Below are positions 44,352 to 53,342 of a DNA stretch of 64,000 bases, in pieces. The notes beneath the pieces are model-generated. The model searched no databases, was not told the DNA's origin, and saw only the letters and a program-made list of their open reading frames with translations. Source of the stretch: Candidatus Cloacimonetes bacterium 4572_55. Lineage in GTDB: Bacteria > 4572-55. Both the position numbers and the translations under genes were made by a program. Position 1 is the first letter of the stretch, and every line of letters begins with the position of its first letter. The stretch lies in NCBI GenBank assembly GCA_002084765.1, contig NBMB01000003.1, positions 185,702 through 249,701 on the forward strand, written 5' to 3'.

Positions 44352-44858
44352 ATGGACATAAAAAAAATCCGAAAATACCCGTTGACTGATATAGAGAGAA
44401 CATATATCGATCAAAAAATCGACAAAATTTCCCGTTCCGTCGCGATTTCTGTTTCTCTGACCATCACCCATATCCCTATTATTTTGATCGGATGCCTGGT
44501 ATTCCTCGATCTCTCGGTCAAGTGGACAGTGATAATATTGTCCTTAACAATTCTTTCTACAGCTAAATCTACCTGGAGCACATACCAATATAAGAAAAAA
44601 TTACGGAGCGACCTGACGGGAAATCAAGCGAGTCGATTTGTCGGCGTGGTAGATTATCATTTTTCGACAAAAGAGGGCGTCTATTTTGTGATTGACCGTA
44701 TGAAATATTTCGTCTCAGATCAACTTCTCGGTTCCGATCCCCTGACAAATAAGCCGCAGATCGACTTGAAATTCCTGCCTGCGTCCCAAACAGTTATCTC
44801 GTTTAACGGACAGTCTGTCTGTTCCGATTCACGCGTCCAGTTTATCCTTGATCACTAA
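44352..44858 (+). CDS. Small two-helix membrane protein of unknown function
   Basis: 168 residues, not recognised. A charged N-terminal ~30 residues, two membrane helices (about 31-50 and 57-75), then a cytoplasmic or periplasmic beta-rich domain (VGVVDYHFSTKEGVYFVIDR, QTVISFNGQSVC). An in-frame ATG at 44298 would overlap the cyclase gene by 44 bases; the ATG at 44352, eleven bases after the cyclase stop, is chosen. It may be an accessory membrane partner of the cyclase. Confidence 0.65.
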   Translation: MDIKKIRKYPLTDIERTYIDQKIDKISRSVAISVSLTITHIPIILIGCLVFLDLSVKWTVIILSLTILSTAKSTWSTYQYKKKLRSDLTGNQASRFVGVVDYHFSTKEGVYFVIDRMKYFVSDQLLGSDPLTNKPQIDLKFLPASQTVISFNGQSVCSDSRVQFILDH

Positions 44859-44918
44859 ACGAGACAGCAACTGATTTGAAAATATAAATTTTATTGAAAG
44901 ATGGAAAGGAGGCACTAT

Positions 44919-47900
44919 ATGTTTACTCGCAACTCACGATTGGAGAACGTAAGAAACATAATAGTAATCTGCGCAATTTACCTAATTTGCGGATATTTGA
45001 TATTTGGCAGTCTGTCCTGGGCAGGCGCGCTTACTCGGATTTCCGGATCGGATCATGACCCGCAGGAACTGGTCCGAGCCTTAAAAATGGGAGAGGTTAC
45101 ACCCGCGAATATTCGTCTTATGTTGGAGCGAGGCGAGACGGATTTCTCGGATATTTCCCTTTTATCCCAAGCCATAGATATTTTATCAAGAGAGCCATCG
45201 GACTCGATTAGCCTGGATTTGCCCCATTTGATGGAGACGTACGGCGGCCTGGTCGCCGCCCATTCGAGGGAGATATCCAACGGAGAGTTTGATCTGAAGT
45301 TTGCTGAAACAAATGTGAACGGAGATAGTTTTTTCGGGAGTTCGGTCGCGTCAGCCGGTGACGTCAACGGGGACGGCTTCGATGATTTTATAGTCGGCGC
45401 GTCCGACTATAGCAATGCCAAAGGACGGGTTTATATTTATTATGGAGGGCTTGAACCGCATTTGAATTTAACTTACAAAGCAAATATCACGCTTAATGGG
45501 GAAAACGAGGGCGACTATTTTGGCATATCGATCGCGTCAGCCGGCGACGTCAACAACGATGGGTATGACGATGTGATTATCGGGGCGAATTGGTATAACA
45601 GCTCGACGGGTCGCGCCTATCTTTACTACGGCGGAGCGCGTATGGACAATAAGCCGGATGTGGTTTTTGACGGAGAGCGCGCAAGCTCTTTTTTCGGCGG
45701 ATCGGTCTCGGCTGCCGGTGACTTCAATAACGATGGGTTTGACGATGTGATTATCGGAGCGTATATGTATAACAGCTATACGGGACGCGTCTATATCTAT
45801 TACGGGGGCAGGTCCATGGACAACATTTTCGACGCCTTCTTCAAAGGGGAGGAGATGTCGAGCCGGTTTGGTTTTTCGATCTCCACTGCCGGCGACGTCA
45901 ACAACGACAAATACGACGATATAGTCATCGGTGCCAGAGGGTATAATAAAACAGGACGCGTCTATATCTACTATGGCGGATCTTCCCCTGACCGCAAGCC
46001 TGACATTTTCCTTGATGTAGAAGACGAAAACACCTACTTCGGTCATTCGGTCTCCACTGCCGGCGACGTGAATAACGACGGTTTCGACGACGTCATTGTC
46101 GGCGCGTATCGATATGACGGGTACACAGGAAAATCATACATCTATCATGGTGGCAAATCCATGGACCATACGCCCGACGCGGTTTTCAAAGGAGAAGAGC
46201 AGAATAGTTGGTTCGGCTCTATCGTGTCCACTGCCGGCGATCTCAACAACGACGGTTTTGACGACGTCGTTGTTGGTGCGTATCGATATAATGACCACAC
46301 AGGAAAATCATACATCTATTTCGGCTCCAAGAAGATGGACAGTACTCCAAGCATAATTCTTAAGGGTGAAGCCAAGGATAACTATTTCAGCCAATCTATC
46401 TCCGGCTCAATCGATATCAACAACGACGGTTTTGACGACGTGATTGTCGGAGCCAGAGGATATAAGAAGCATGCGGGACGCGCCTATGTTTATTATGGGG
46501 GGAAAAAAATGGATCATATATATGATATGACCTTCGACGGGGAGGGGAAAGAAAACCGATTCGCCTATTCGGTCTCCACGGCAGGGGATTTCAACAGCGA
46601 CGGGTACGACGACGTCATTGTCGGCGCAGAAGGTTTTAATAATAAAACAGGTCGAGCCTATCTATATTATGGTGGCGTGTCTATGGATCATACAGCCGAT
46701 CTCCTTTTGAACGGAGAGGAAAAAAATAATCGATTCGGAGCTTCGGTCTCAAACGCCGGGGACGTGAACAGAGACGGATTCGACGATGTGATTGTCGGAG
46801 CCTACGGATATAAGAACAAAACGGGACGCGCGTATATCTATTATGGCGGATCCACTCCAGATGACCAGGCGGATTTGACTCTTGACGGAGAGGAAAAAAA
46901 TAACCTGTTTGGGAAATCAGTCTCCAGGGCAGGAGACGTAAACAGAGATGGTTTCGACGATGTGGTTGTCGGGGCAGAAGGGTATCGAGAAAAGACAGGG
47001 CGCGTTTATATCTACTACGGAGGTAGGTCTATACAAGATACTATAAATGTTGCTTTTTTGGGTATAGACAACGCAGTTGATATCATATTTGAAGGCGAAC
47101 AAGTCGCAGATCGATTCGGAGTTTCGGTATCCACTGCCGGGGACATCAACAACGATGGTTTCGACGATGTGATTGTCGGAGCCTGCGGATATAAAAGCAA
47201 GACTGGGCGCGCGTATATCTATTACGGCGGTAGGAATATGAACGGTGCCGTTAATGCCACATTTGACGGCGAACACCCCGCGGATCGGTTCGGATTTTCG
47301 GTCTCCACTGCCGGAGATGTCAACAACGACCGGTACCACGACGTGATTGTCGGAGCCTACGGACATGAAAATAAAACGGGACGCGCGTATATCTACTACG
47401 GGGGTAGAACCATGGGCGATAGTGCTGACGTCACATTTGACGGCGAAAAAATCGAGGGTCAATTCGGCGTGTCGGCATCCACTGCAGGAGACGTCAATTA
47501 TGACGGCTTCAGCGATGTGGTTATCGGAGCGGCTTACGGGAATGGAACTGAGCGCGCATATCTCTACTATGGGGGCATGGCTATGGACGACACTGTTGAC
47601 GTTATTTTTGACGGTGAAGTGACAAAAAGTCATTTCGGCTGCTCGGTTTCCATAGCCGGGGATGTGAATAACGACAGTTTTGACGACCTCATTATCGGCG
47701 CGGATTCGCGCTCAACAAATGGAGCCGCGTATCTTTATTATGGATCAATCGACCGACCTTCGGAGTTCAGCAAGGACATAACTAATATCAGCGTTGACGA
47801 AGACGCGGATCATACTGCTATCGATCTTAAGGATTTTTTTAAAAATTTTGAAGGAGTGGACGACTCGTCTTGCACAGTTTGGAGAAACAGCAACCCCAAC

Positions 47901-48536
47901 TTGTTCGCCTCCCTCGAGGTCATCAATGGGAAATTTATCATAGACTACGCTCCAAATACCAGCGGCAACGCGGTGATCGTCATCCGAGTCGTCGAGAGCG
48001 ACGAAAGTCTTACGGAAAAAAGTTTTACGGTGACGGTAGCTGAAGTAAACGATATTCCCTTTGCCACAGACCTCGCAATAGATGGGGCACTGAATATTGG
48101 CTATCCTTTGACCGCAAAATATTACTATAACGACTATGAGGGAGATCCCGAGGGATTTTCTCTGTTTCAATGGTATCGAGCGGACGACGCGCAGGGCGCG
48201 GGAAGCCAACCTGTGCCCGGGGCATACGGACAAATATATAGCTTGACTGCTGAAGATGAAGGACATTATTTCAGATATGAAGTCACTCCGATCTCGCAGA
48301 TCGGCGTCTTAGTCGGCGACACGGTCCAAAGCGGGTGGGTCGGTCCGATTATGTCGTCTACAGTCACAATCCGTCTGCCTGGAGGATGGAGCCAGTCCGC
48401 TTCCGACGTCAGATATTTTGATCCGGTCAGGCTCAATGTGGATCCTTTTGGAAATGTCTCCCATAACGCGGCTGGCGATTCCACTATCTCGAACCAAAAT
48501 AACGCGAATAAAATGCTTCTGATCAATTTTCGGTGA
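44919..48536 (+). CDS. Large exported FG-GAP (integrin-alpha-like) repeat protein
   Basis: 1205 residues. A long signal sequence (hydrophobic core ~13-37, SLSWAGA) precedes 14 FG-GAP repeats of about 55-70 residues, each with FGxSVSTAGDVNNDGFDDV, IVGAxxY and a GRAYIYYGG end; DxNxDGxxD loops bind Ca2+. Fourteen repeats would fit two seven-bladed propellers. A cadherin-like/Ig-type segment follows (about 965-1140), then a tail ending MLLINFR with no sorting domain of the kind seen at 7858. The ATG at 44919 is chosen over 44901 because AAAGGAGG lies six bases before it. Likely a surface adhesin or scaffold; export route unclear. Confidence 0.87.
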   Translation: MFTRNSRLENVRNIIVICAIYLICGYLIFGSLSWAGALTRISGSDHDPQELVRALKMGEVTPANIRLMLERGETDFSDISLLSQAIDILSREPSDSISLDLPHLMETYGGLVAAHSREISNGEFDLKFAETNVNGDSFFGSSVASAGDVNGDGFDDFIVGASDYSNAKGRVYIYYGGLEPHLNLTYKANITLNGENEGDYFGISIASAGDVNNDGYDDVIIGANWYNSSTGRAYLYYGGARMDNKPDVVFDGERASSFFGGSVSAAGDFNNDGFDDVIIGAYMYNSYTGRVYIYYGGRSMDNIFDAFFKGEEMSSRFGFSISTAGDVNNDKYDDIVIGARGYNKTGRVYIYYGGSSPDRKPDIFLDVEDENTYFGHSVSTAGDVNNDGFDDVIVGAYRYDGYTGKSYIYHGGKSMDHTPDAVFKGEEQNSWFGSIVSTAGDLNNDGFDDVVVGAYRYNDHTGKSYIYFGSKKMDSTPSIILKGEAKDNYFSQSISGSIDINNDGFDDVIVGARGYKKHAGRAYVYYGGKKMDHIYDMTFDGEGKENRFAYSVSTAGDFNSDGYDDVIVGAEGFNNKTGRAYLYYGGVSMDHTADLLLNGEEKNNRFGASVSNAGDVNRDGFDDVIVGAYGYKNKTGRAYIYYGGSTPDDQADLTLDGEEKNNLFGKSVSRAGDVNRDGFDDVVVGAEGYREKTGRVYIYYGGRSIQDTINVAFLGIDNAVDIIFEGEQVADRFGVSVSTAGDINNDGFDDVIVGACGYKSKTGRAYIYYGGRNMNGAVNATFDGEHPADRFGFSVSTAGDVNNDRYHDVIVGAYGHENKTGRAYIYYGGRTMGDSADVTFDGEKIEGQFGVSASTAGDVNYDGFSDVVIGAAYGNGTERAYLYYGGMAMDDTVDVIFDGEVTKSHFGCSVSIAGDVNNDSFDDLIIGADSRSTNGAAYLYYGSIDRPSEFSKDITNISVDEDADHTAIDLKDFFKNFEGVDDSSCTVWRNSNPNLFASLEVINGKFIIDYAPNTSGNAVIVIRVVESDESLTEKSFTVTVAEVNDIPFATDLAIDGALNIGYPLTAKYYYNDYEGDPEGFSLFQWYRADDAQGAGSQPVPGAYGQIYSLTAEDEGHYFRYEVTPISQIGVLVGDTVQSGWVGPIMSSTVTIRLPGGWSQSASDVRYFDPVRLNVDPFGNVSHNAAGDSTISNQNNANKMLLINFR

Positions 48537-48578
48537 TAGACTTGCTGAGGAAGAGGGTTAAAGACTCTCTGAAAAATT

Positions 48579-48603
48579 TGTGAAATCTGTGAAATCTGCG
48601 GGT
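48579..48603 (+). repeat. Short tandem (TGTGAAATC)2-TGCGGG ahead of smpB
   Basis: Two direct 9-base units followed by TGCGGGTTTTTT. The composition recalls the core of the dispersed repeat (GCAGATT units) but the sequence is different. It lies in the 83-base gap before smpB. Role unknown. Confidence 0.4.
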
Positions 48604-48619
48604 TTTTTAAGGAATAAAA

Positions 48620-49105
48620 ATGAAAAAAGAAACAATTGATAGTCGCAAAGATAAAGTGATTGTGAGCAATCGAAAGGCGCGGCATCTCTATTTTATCAAA
48701 GAGCGATTCGAGGCGGGGATCGAGTTGCGAGGCACAGAGGTAAAATCTCTACGAGCCGGTCGAGCCAGTTTATCCGATAGTTACGCGACAGTCGATAACC
48801 GCGAGGTCTTTTTGCACAACTCGCATATCCAAGTATATGAGCAAGCGAACCGGTTCAACCATAATCCGATACGGCTGCGCAGGCTGTTGCTGCACAAATC
48901 GGAAATCAAGCGATTGTTGGGGAAAATCAAAGAAAAAGGAATGAGCCTTGTCCCACTCTCCATGTACTTTCATAAGAACAAAGTCAAGGTGGAACTGGCG
49001 TTGGTAAAAGGGAAAAAGAGTTTTGATAAACGACATGATATTGAGAGTCGGGACGCAAAACGAGATATGGAACGAACCTTAAAAGAGATGCACCGATACA
49101 AATGA
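48620..49105 (+). CDS. smpB: SsrA-binding protein SmpB
   Basis: Partner of tmRNA in rescue of stalled ribosomes. 161 residues with the beta-barrel motifs SNRKARHLYFIKERFEAGIE, LRGTEVKSLRAGRASLSDSY and HNPIRLRRLLLHKSEIKRL, and the basic C-terminal tail KKSFDKRHDIESRDAKRDME that enters the decoding centre. Length is standard. No ssrA gene is visible near it. Its stop overlaps the rsmB start (ATGA). Confidence 0.97.
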   Translation: MKKETIDSRKDKVIVSNRKARHLYFIKERFEAGIELRGTEVKSLRAGRASLSDSYATVDNREVFLHNSHIQVYEQANRFNHNPIRLRRLLLHKSEIKRLLGKIKEKGMSLVPLSMYFHKNKVKVELALVKGKKSFDKRHDIESRDAKRDMERTLKEMHRYK

Positions 49106-50448
49106 AAAATCGACGTGAACTGATTGAAGCTGTTATCCACCGATTAACCGCTATCGAAAATAAAAATAAATTTGTCGACACCGCGTTGGAAAATTTGTTT
49201 GCCAATAGGTCTTTTCTCCCGCAAGAGAAAGCAATTATTACCGAATTGACCCATGGCGCGCTGCGTTGGCAGGGGAAAATCGATTGGGTTCTGTCCGTCT
49301 TTTTAAAGGAAAAGGCAGAGCGTCTCCCGCCTATTATCCGTCGAATTTTGCGGGTCGCAGTATATCAAATACTTGAAAACGACCGAACCATCGCGGCGAT
49401 CGTTGTCAACGACAGCGTCTCATTGGCAAAAAAATATGGGCATTCCGGTTTAGGCAGTTTGACAAATGCCGTGCTTCGTCGCGTGGTCAATCAAGCGGAC
49501 GACGAGTCGATTTTTCCCGATCTGAAGAGCGAACCCGCGCGCCATATTTCCGCGGTCTATTCGCATCCTCTTTGGTTGGTCCAGAGATGGCTGGGATTTT
49601 TTCCGGAAAACGAAGTTATCGAGATATGCCAGGCAAATAATCGTCGTCCAGAAATCTGTTTGCGAGTGAATCAGACAAAAATCGACGTGCATGGGTTGCA
49701 AAATAAATTGCGGATAGAGGGAATAGAAACTCATATAGAAACCCATATCGATAATTTTTTGCGAGTGATAGGTTCCGCGGCTTTTCAGACGCTCCCCTCT
49801 TATCGACAAGGTTGGTTTCAACCGCAGGATATATCGGCTGGGCTGGTCGTGCGGCTGGCATCTCCCCAAGCAGGGTCTCGGATATTGGATATGTGCGCCG
49901 CGCCTGGAGGAAAAACAACCTATTTCGCGGAACTGGTCCATAATCAAGCCCTCGTTGTCGCCGCAGATGTGGGTTTCTATAAACTCCGGCGGCTGAAGCA
50001 AAACGCCCAACGATTGGGATTGACCTGCATACATCCCCTTCAGGCGGATGGACGAAAATTTTGCACAAAAGGGAAATTCGATCTGGTCCTGTTGGACGCT
50101 CCCTGCAGCGGCAGCGGCACATTATCACGGCGAAGCGACGCTCGTTTGCGAAAAAAACCAGAAGATTTTGAGCAGTTGATTCACTTACAAAAAAAGCTGA
50201 TTCTGTCTGCCGCAGAGCTGACCGAACCTGGCGGGGTGTTGGTCTATAGCACATGCAGTATAGACCCAGAAGAAAATGAAGCACTGATCCGATGGTTTTT
50301 GGACCAAGACTCACGCTTCGAGGTGGAAAATGCTGTGGGTTTTATCCCTGAAAAATTTGTCCATGACGGTTTTCTTCGGACTCTGCCTCATCGTCATCGA
50401 GCTGACGGAGCTTTTGCCGCTCGTCTACGGCGTCACCCCGCTGCCTGA
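49102..50448 (+). CDS. rsmB: 16S rRNA m5C967 methyltransferase RsmB
   Basis: 448 residues. N-terminal NusB-like RNA-binding domain (~1-140, FLPQEKAIITELTHGALRW), linker, and C-terminal SAM-dependent methyltransferase with DMCAAPGGKTTYFAEL, LLDAPCSGSGTLSRR and YSTCSIDPEENEALI; the two cysteines in DAPCS and STCS are the releasing and catalytic residues. Translation is coupled to smpB through a four-base overlap. Its 3' end overlaps the convergent mcsA gene by 16 bases. Confidence 0.95.
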   Translation: MKNRRELIEAVIHRLTAIENKNKFVDTALENLFANRSFLPQEKAIITELTHGALRWQGKIDWVLSVFLKEKAERLPPIIRRILRVAVYQILENDRTIAAIVVNDSVSLAKKYGHSGLGSLTNAVLRRVVNQADDESIFPDLKSEPARHISAVYSHPLWLVQRWLGFFPENEVIEICQANNRRPEICLRVNQTKIDVHGLQNKLRIEGIETHIETHIDNFLRVIGSAAFQTLPSYRQGWFQPQDISAGLVVRLASPQAGSRILDMCAAPGGKTTYFAELVHNQALVVAADVGFYKLRRLKQNAQRLGLTCIHPLQADGRKFCTKGKFDLVLLDAPCSGSGTLSRRSDARLRKKPEDFEQLIHLQKKLILSAAELTEPGGVLVYSTCSIDPEENEALIRWFLDQDSRFEVENAVGFIPEKFVHDGFLRTLPHRHRADGAFAARLRRHPAA

Positions 50449-50993
50449 TCCAATTTTTTGATCATATCCCTTAACTCGGCGGCTTTCTCAAACGATTCTG
50501 TCGAAACCGCCTGATCCATCTGCTTTTTCAGAATATCGATCTCTCGCTGACGTCGAAGCAATTTTTCAGCTTGTGAGGAATTGAACGTGATAGGTTGTTT
50601 GCCCTCATGATGAGTGCTGTCATGAAATTCTTGAAAAATCTTCTTTAAAAAACCGCCAAATGTTTGATAACAGTCAGGGCACCCCAACCGACCTTCCTTT
50701 TGAAAATCTTGAAGTGTCATATCGCAAGTTCCACATTTAATCTTTTCTCGATTCCGTTTGAATAGGTCAGAAACCGCGACGATCAACTGCTTTTCCAATT
50801 TCCCTTTAACTTTTTCTTCCTGTTCGCCCGACCGCGCCTCTTTCTCGTCTTTTGTCTTTTTCAACGTTATGGAATCGATCACCCCGTTCTTCGTCGCGCA
50901 TTCTTCACATATATGGATAACAGTTTTTTTGTCATTCACAATCTCTGTGTAGCGACGAATCGCTTTATTTTTTTTGCATATCTCACATGTCAT
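50433..50993 (-). CDS. mcsA: McsA-like zinc-finger/UVR-domain protein
   Basis: 186 residues. Two zinc-finger pairs: CEICKKNKA with CEECATKNG, and CGTCDMTLQDF with CPDCYQTF. A C-terminal UVR motif follows (LLRRQREIDILKKQMDQAV, SFEKAAELRDMI). This is the layout of McsA, activator of the arginine kinase McsB, whose gene is at 27965. In Firmicutes the two genes are adjacent; here they are split by over 21 kb. It opens no obvious operon; the gap to the lolD-like gene upstream is 16 bases. Confidence 0.85.
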   Translation of the reverse strand: MTCEICKKNKAIRRYTEIVNDKKTVIHICEECATKNGVIDSITLKKTKDEKEARSGEQEEKVKGKLEKQLIVAVSDLFKRNREKIKCGTCDMTLQDFQKEGRLGCPDCYQTFGGFLKKIFQEFHDSTHHEGKQPITFNSSQAEKLLRRQREIDILKKQMDQAVSTESFEKAAELRDMIKKLDQAAG

Positions 50994-51009
50994 CCAGATT
51001 CCCCCGCTC

Positions 51010-51681
51010 TCAATGATAAACCTTGCCGCTCTTCAGTTGGACTCTTATGTCGGACAGCTCTGCCAACTCTTCATTATGAGTGACAATAATAAAACTTTTT
51101 TTCTCCTGCTCGCAAAGCCGACGCAGAAGTTGATGCAAATTTTGTGCATTTTTTTGATCGAGATTGCCAGATGGCTCATCTGCCAGAATCAATTGCGGCT
51201 CGTTCATCAGAGCTCGAGCCACCGCTATTCGCTGCTGCTCGCCTCCGGAAAGCTCGCCAGGTTTATGCGTCTGCCGATCTTCCAATCCCACCTTGTTCAA
51301 CAAATCGTTTGCGCGGTTCCGTACCAATTCTGGTTTTTTTCGAGCAATCAGAGCCGGCATCATCACATTTTCAAGCGCGGTAAATTCCGGCAACAAATGA
51401 TGGAACTGAAACACAAATCCGATCGTTCTGTTACGAAATCGAGCCAGCTCTTTTTGATTACGAGAAAATATGTCCTCATTGTTCAACAAAACCTGACCGG
51501 AAGTGGGACGATCCAGCGCGCCTATGATATGTAGCAGTGTGCTTTTCCCCGCGCCTGACCGACCGATAATCGTCATCATTTTCCCATCTTCGACGATCAA
51601 ATCAACGCCTGTCAAAACGTCAACCTGATGAGAATCGATCCAATACGATTTTTGAATGTTAATAAGCTCTAAGAAAGCCAT
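51010..51681 (-). CDS. ABC transporter ATP-binding protein, LolD/MacB type
   Basis: 223-residue ATPase with Walker A IIGRSGAGKSTLLH, Q-loop VFQFHHLLPEFTALENV, signature ELSGGEQQRIAVARAL, Walker B LILADEPSGNLD and the switch His (IIVTHNEELA). Closest in pattern to LolD, which powers release of outer-membrane lipoproteins, but the membrane subunits (LolC/E) are not in the window, so the assignment is by motif only. An upstream in-frame TTG at 51699 is possible; the ATG at 51681 is preferred. Confidence 0.85.
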   Translation of the reverse strand: MAFLELINIQKSYWIDSHQVDVLTGVDLIVEDGKMMTIIGRSGAGKSTLLHIIGALDRPTSGQVLLNNEDIFSRNQKELARFRNRTIGFVFQFHHLLPEFTALENVMMPALIARKKPELVRNRANDLLNKVGLEDRQTHKPGELSGGEQQRIAVARALMNEPQLILADEPSGNLDQKNAQNLHQLLRRLCEQEKKSFIIVTHNEELAELSDIRVQLKSGKVYH

Positions 51682-51725
51682 CTGGATTAATATCCCCAAA
51701 TCATGGTATAAAAAAGTAAGCTGAT

Positions 51726-52457
51726 TTATTTTCCAGAGTTAAATAAAACAAGTTTTTTCCACTCGATTGCCCCTGTTTTGTCGCAATATTCTTGAGAAAA
51801 TTCTAAGGTAAAAAGGTTGATTACTTTTGCGTATTCTTCACAAAATCGTCGATTATGTTCTTTCGCTTGATGACCAAGAGGCTCGATAATATCGGTATAA
51901 AGACTTTCATCCCCTGAAATTATATCCCAAAATCGCTGACCGCAAAGTTTGAGATAATCACCTTTGTCCGGTCGATTGTCTTTTCCATAACAACAGCCGT
52001 TCACTGCGACCACATTAATTTTTGAGACATTCGTTCGTAGAATGCGTTTTACCTTCTTAAAATTATCCCTCATCTTCGAAATTTGTCCGCTATTTCCCCA
52101 ATTCGGACCGGATTTAACCGAGACAATATAGCGAATGCCCCCTTTTTCAAATTCAAGGTCTATTCCTTCAGCAGATGATTTTTTGCCGTTATAGACATTG
52201 GCGCAAATAAAGATAGCAAGTTCCTCAAGAAACCCACCAAAAATACCCTCTTCCTGAGAGGATAAATGAGCGTCAAGAATTGACTTGATTAGCTTTTGAG
52301 CCACATTAATGTTTTTAGCCTTAAAAAGATAGGGATTTTTTCTCTTCAAAATTTTTGAAAGCTTCAGGCTGAGAAGCCCTTCAAGAATGCGCGTATGATA
52401 AAATTCGATATGCGTTTCAATAAACCCTATAATTTCCGAACGATCAATCTGTTTCAT
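51726..52457 (-). CDS. Type II restriction endonuclease (PD-(D/E)XK, CfrBI/PmeII-like)
   Basis: 243 residues. The putative nuclease core is GIDLEFEKGGIRYIVSVKSG followed by PNWGNSGQ; families such as CfrBI/PmeII show the same IKSGPN ending, here with Ser in place of the usual acidic residue before x-Lys. It directly follows the DNA methyltransferase gene with a 14-base overlap, which fixes the role better than the sequence does. Recognition site unknown. Base composition is AT-richer than the neighbours, suggesting transfer. The ATG at 52457 has AAGGTG upstream; a GTG at 52463 is an alternative. Confidence 0.75.
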   Translation of the reverse strand: MKQIDRSEIIGFIETHIEFYHTRILEGLLSLKLSKILKRKNPYLFKAKNINVAQKLIKSILDAHLSSQEEGIFGGFLEELAIFICANVYNGKKSSAEGIDLEFEKGGIRYIVSVKSGPNWGNSGQISKMRDNFKKVKRILRTNVSKINVVAVNGCCYGKDNRPDKGDYLKLCGQRFWDIISGDESLYTDIIEPLGHQAKEHNRRFCEEYAKVINLFTLEFSQEYCDKTGAIEWKKLVLFNSGK

Positions 52458-53298
52458 AAGCACCTTGTTTCTCTAAAAAGTACCGTTCGTAATTCTTAAG
52501 ATTATCAACCGCTAACTCTGTATATTCCTTTATAATATCAATCCCAACAGAATTTCGGCGAAGTTCAAACGCTACCTCGCAGGTCGTCCCGCTCCCGACA
52601 AACGGGTCTAATACCCAATCGTTTTCATCAGTAAATAATTTAATAAACCACCCAGGAAGGACTTTTGGAAACGCTGCGCTATGGTTTCTATTTCTCGTTT
52701 CCGTCGCTAGATGGAGGACATTGGTCGGATAGGCTTTTGTTCGACCGATCCAATTAGACACATTTTTTCCGAATCCGCTACCGGCTTGGGAATTGAATCT
52801 TTTGACGTCATTTTCTCCCAGATGTTTTAAGCGAGTTTTTGCCCAATCTCCCATTGGCGTCATGACACTCTCTTGATTCATCTTAAACTTTCTCTGTTTG
52901 TTAAATTGAAGACACCGTTCCCAGGCGTCTCTAAAGCGGTTGGGCCACTTCCCTGGATGACAATTTTTTTTATGCCAGATAAATTCCTCTGTCCAAAGCC
53001 ACCCCTGTTTTTTTAATTCCAAAATCAACTCGATCACATAAATGTTTCGCTCTCCTCGATCAACCCGCTCTTTTATATTGAGGATAAATGTGCCGCTTGG
53101 CTTCAGGGTTCGTAGAAATTGCTTGCTTCTCGGAAGAAACCATTCGACGTATTTATCAGGTTTAATCCCTCCATAAGTATTTTTTCGACTATCCGCGTAT
53201 GGTGGAGACGTCACAATAAGATCAAAATGATTGTCGGGATATTTTTTGAGAATCTTTAGACAATCGCCATGTTTTATGATACTTTCCGATTGTTTCAT
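52444..53298 (-). CDS. Type II DNA methyltransferase (beta class, TSPPY)
   Basis: 284 residues. Motif IV is T30-S-P-P-Y34 near the N-terminus and motif I, DPFVGSGTTCEVAF, is near the C-terminus, the beta-class order; SPPY is typical of N4-cytosine enzymes but N6-adenine cannot be excluded. It should protect the sites cut by the overlapping endonuclease. The start at 53298 is chosen because an upstream TTG start would overlap the TPR gene and the conserved part begins here (MKQSESIIKHGDCLKIL). AT-rich like its partner. Confidence 0.87.
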   Translation of the reverse strand: MKQSESIIKHGDCLKILKKYPDNHFDLIVTSPPYADSRKNTYGGIKPDKYVEWFLPRSKQFLRTLKPSGTFILNIKERVDRGERNIYVIELILELKKQGWLWTEEFIWHKKNCHPGKWPNRFRDAWERCLQFNKQRKFKMNQESVMTPMGDWAKTRLKHLGENDVKRFNSQAGSGFGKNVSNWIGRTKAYPTNVLHLATETRNRNHSAAFPKVLPGWFIKLFTDENDWVLDPFVGSGTTCEVAFELRRNSVGIDIIKEYTELAVDNLKNYERYFLEKQGAYETD

Positions 53299-53342
53299 TC
53301 TAACAAGCACTCGCAGTTTATCGTTTTTCGAAATACGGTTTT

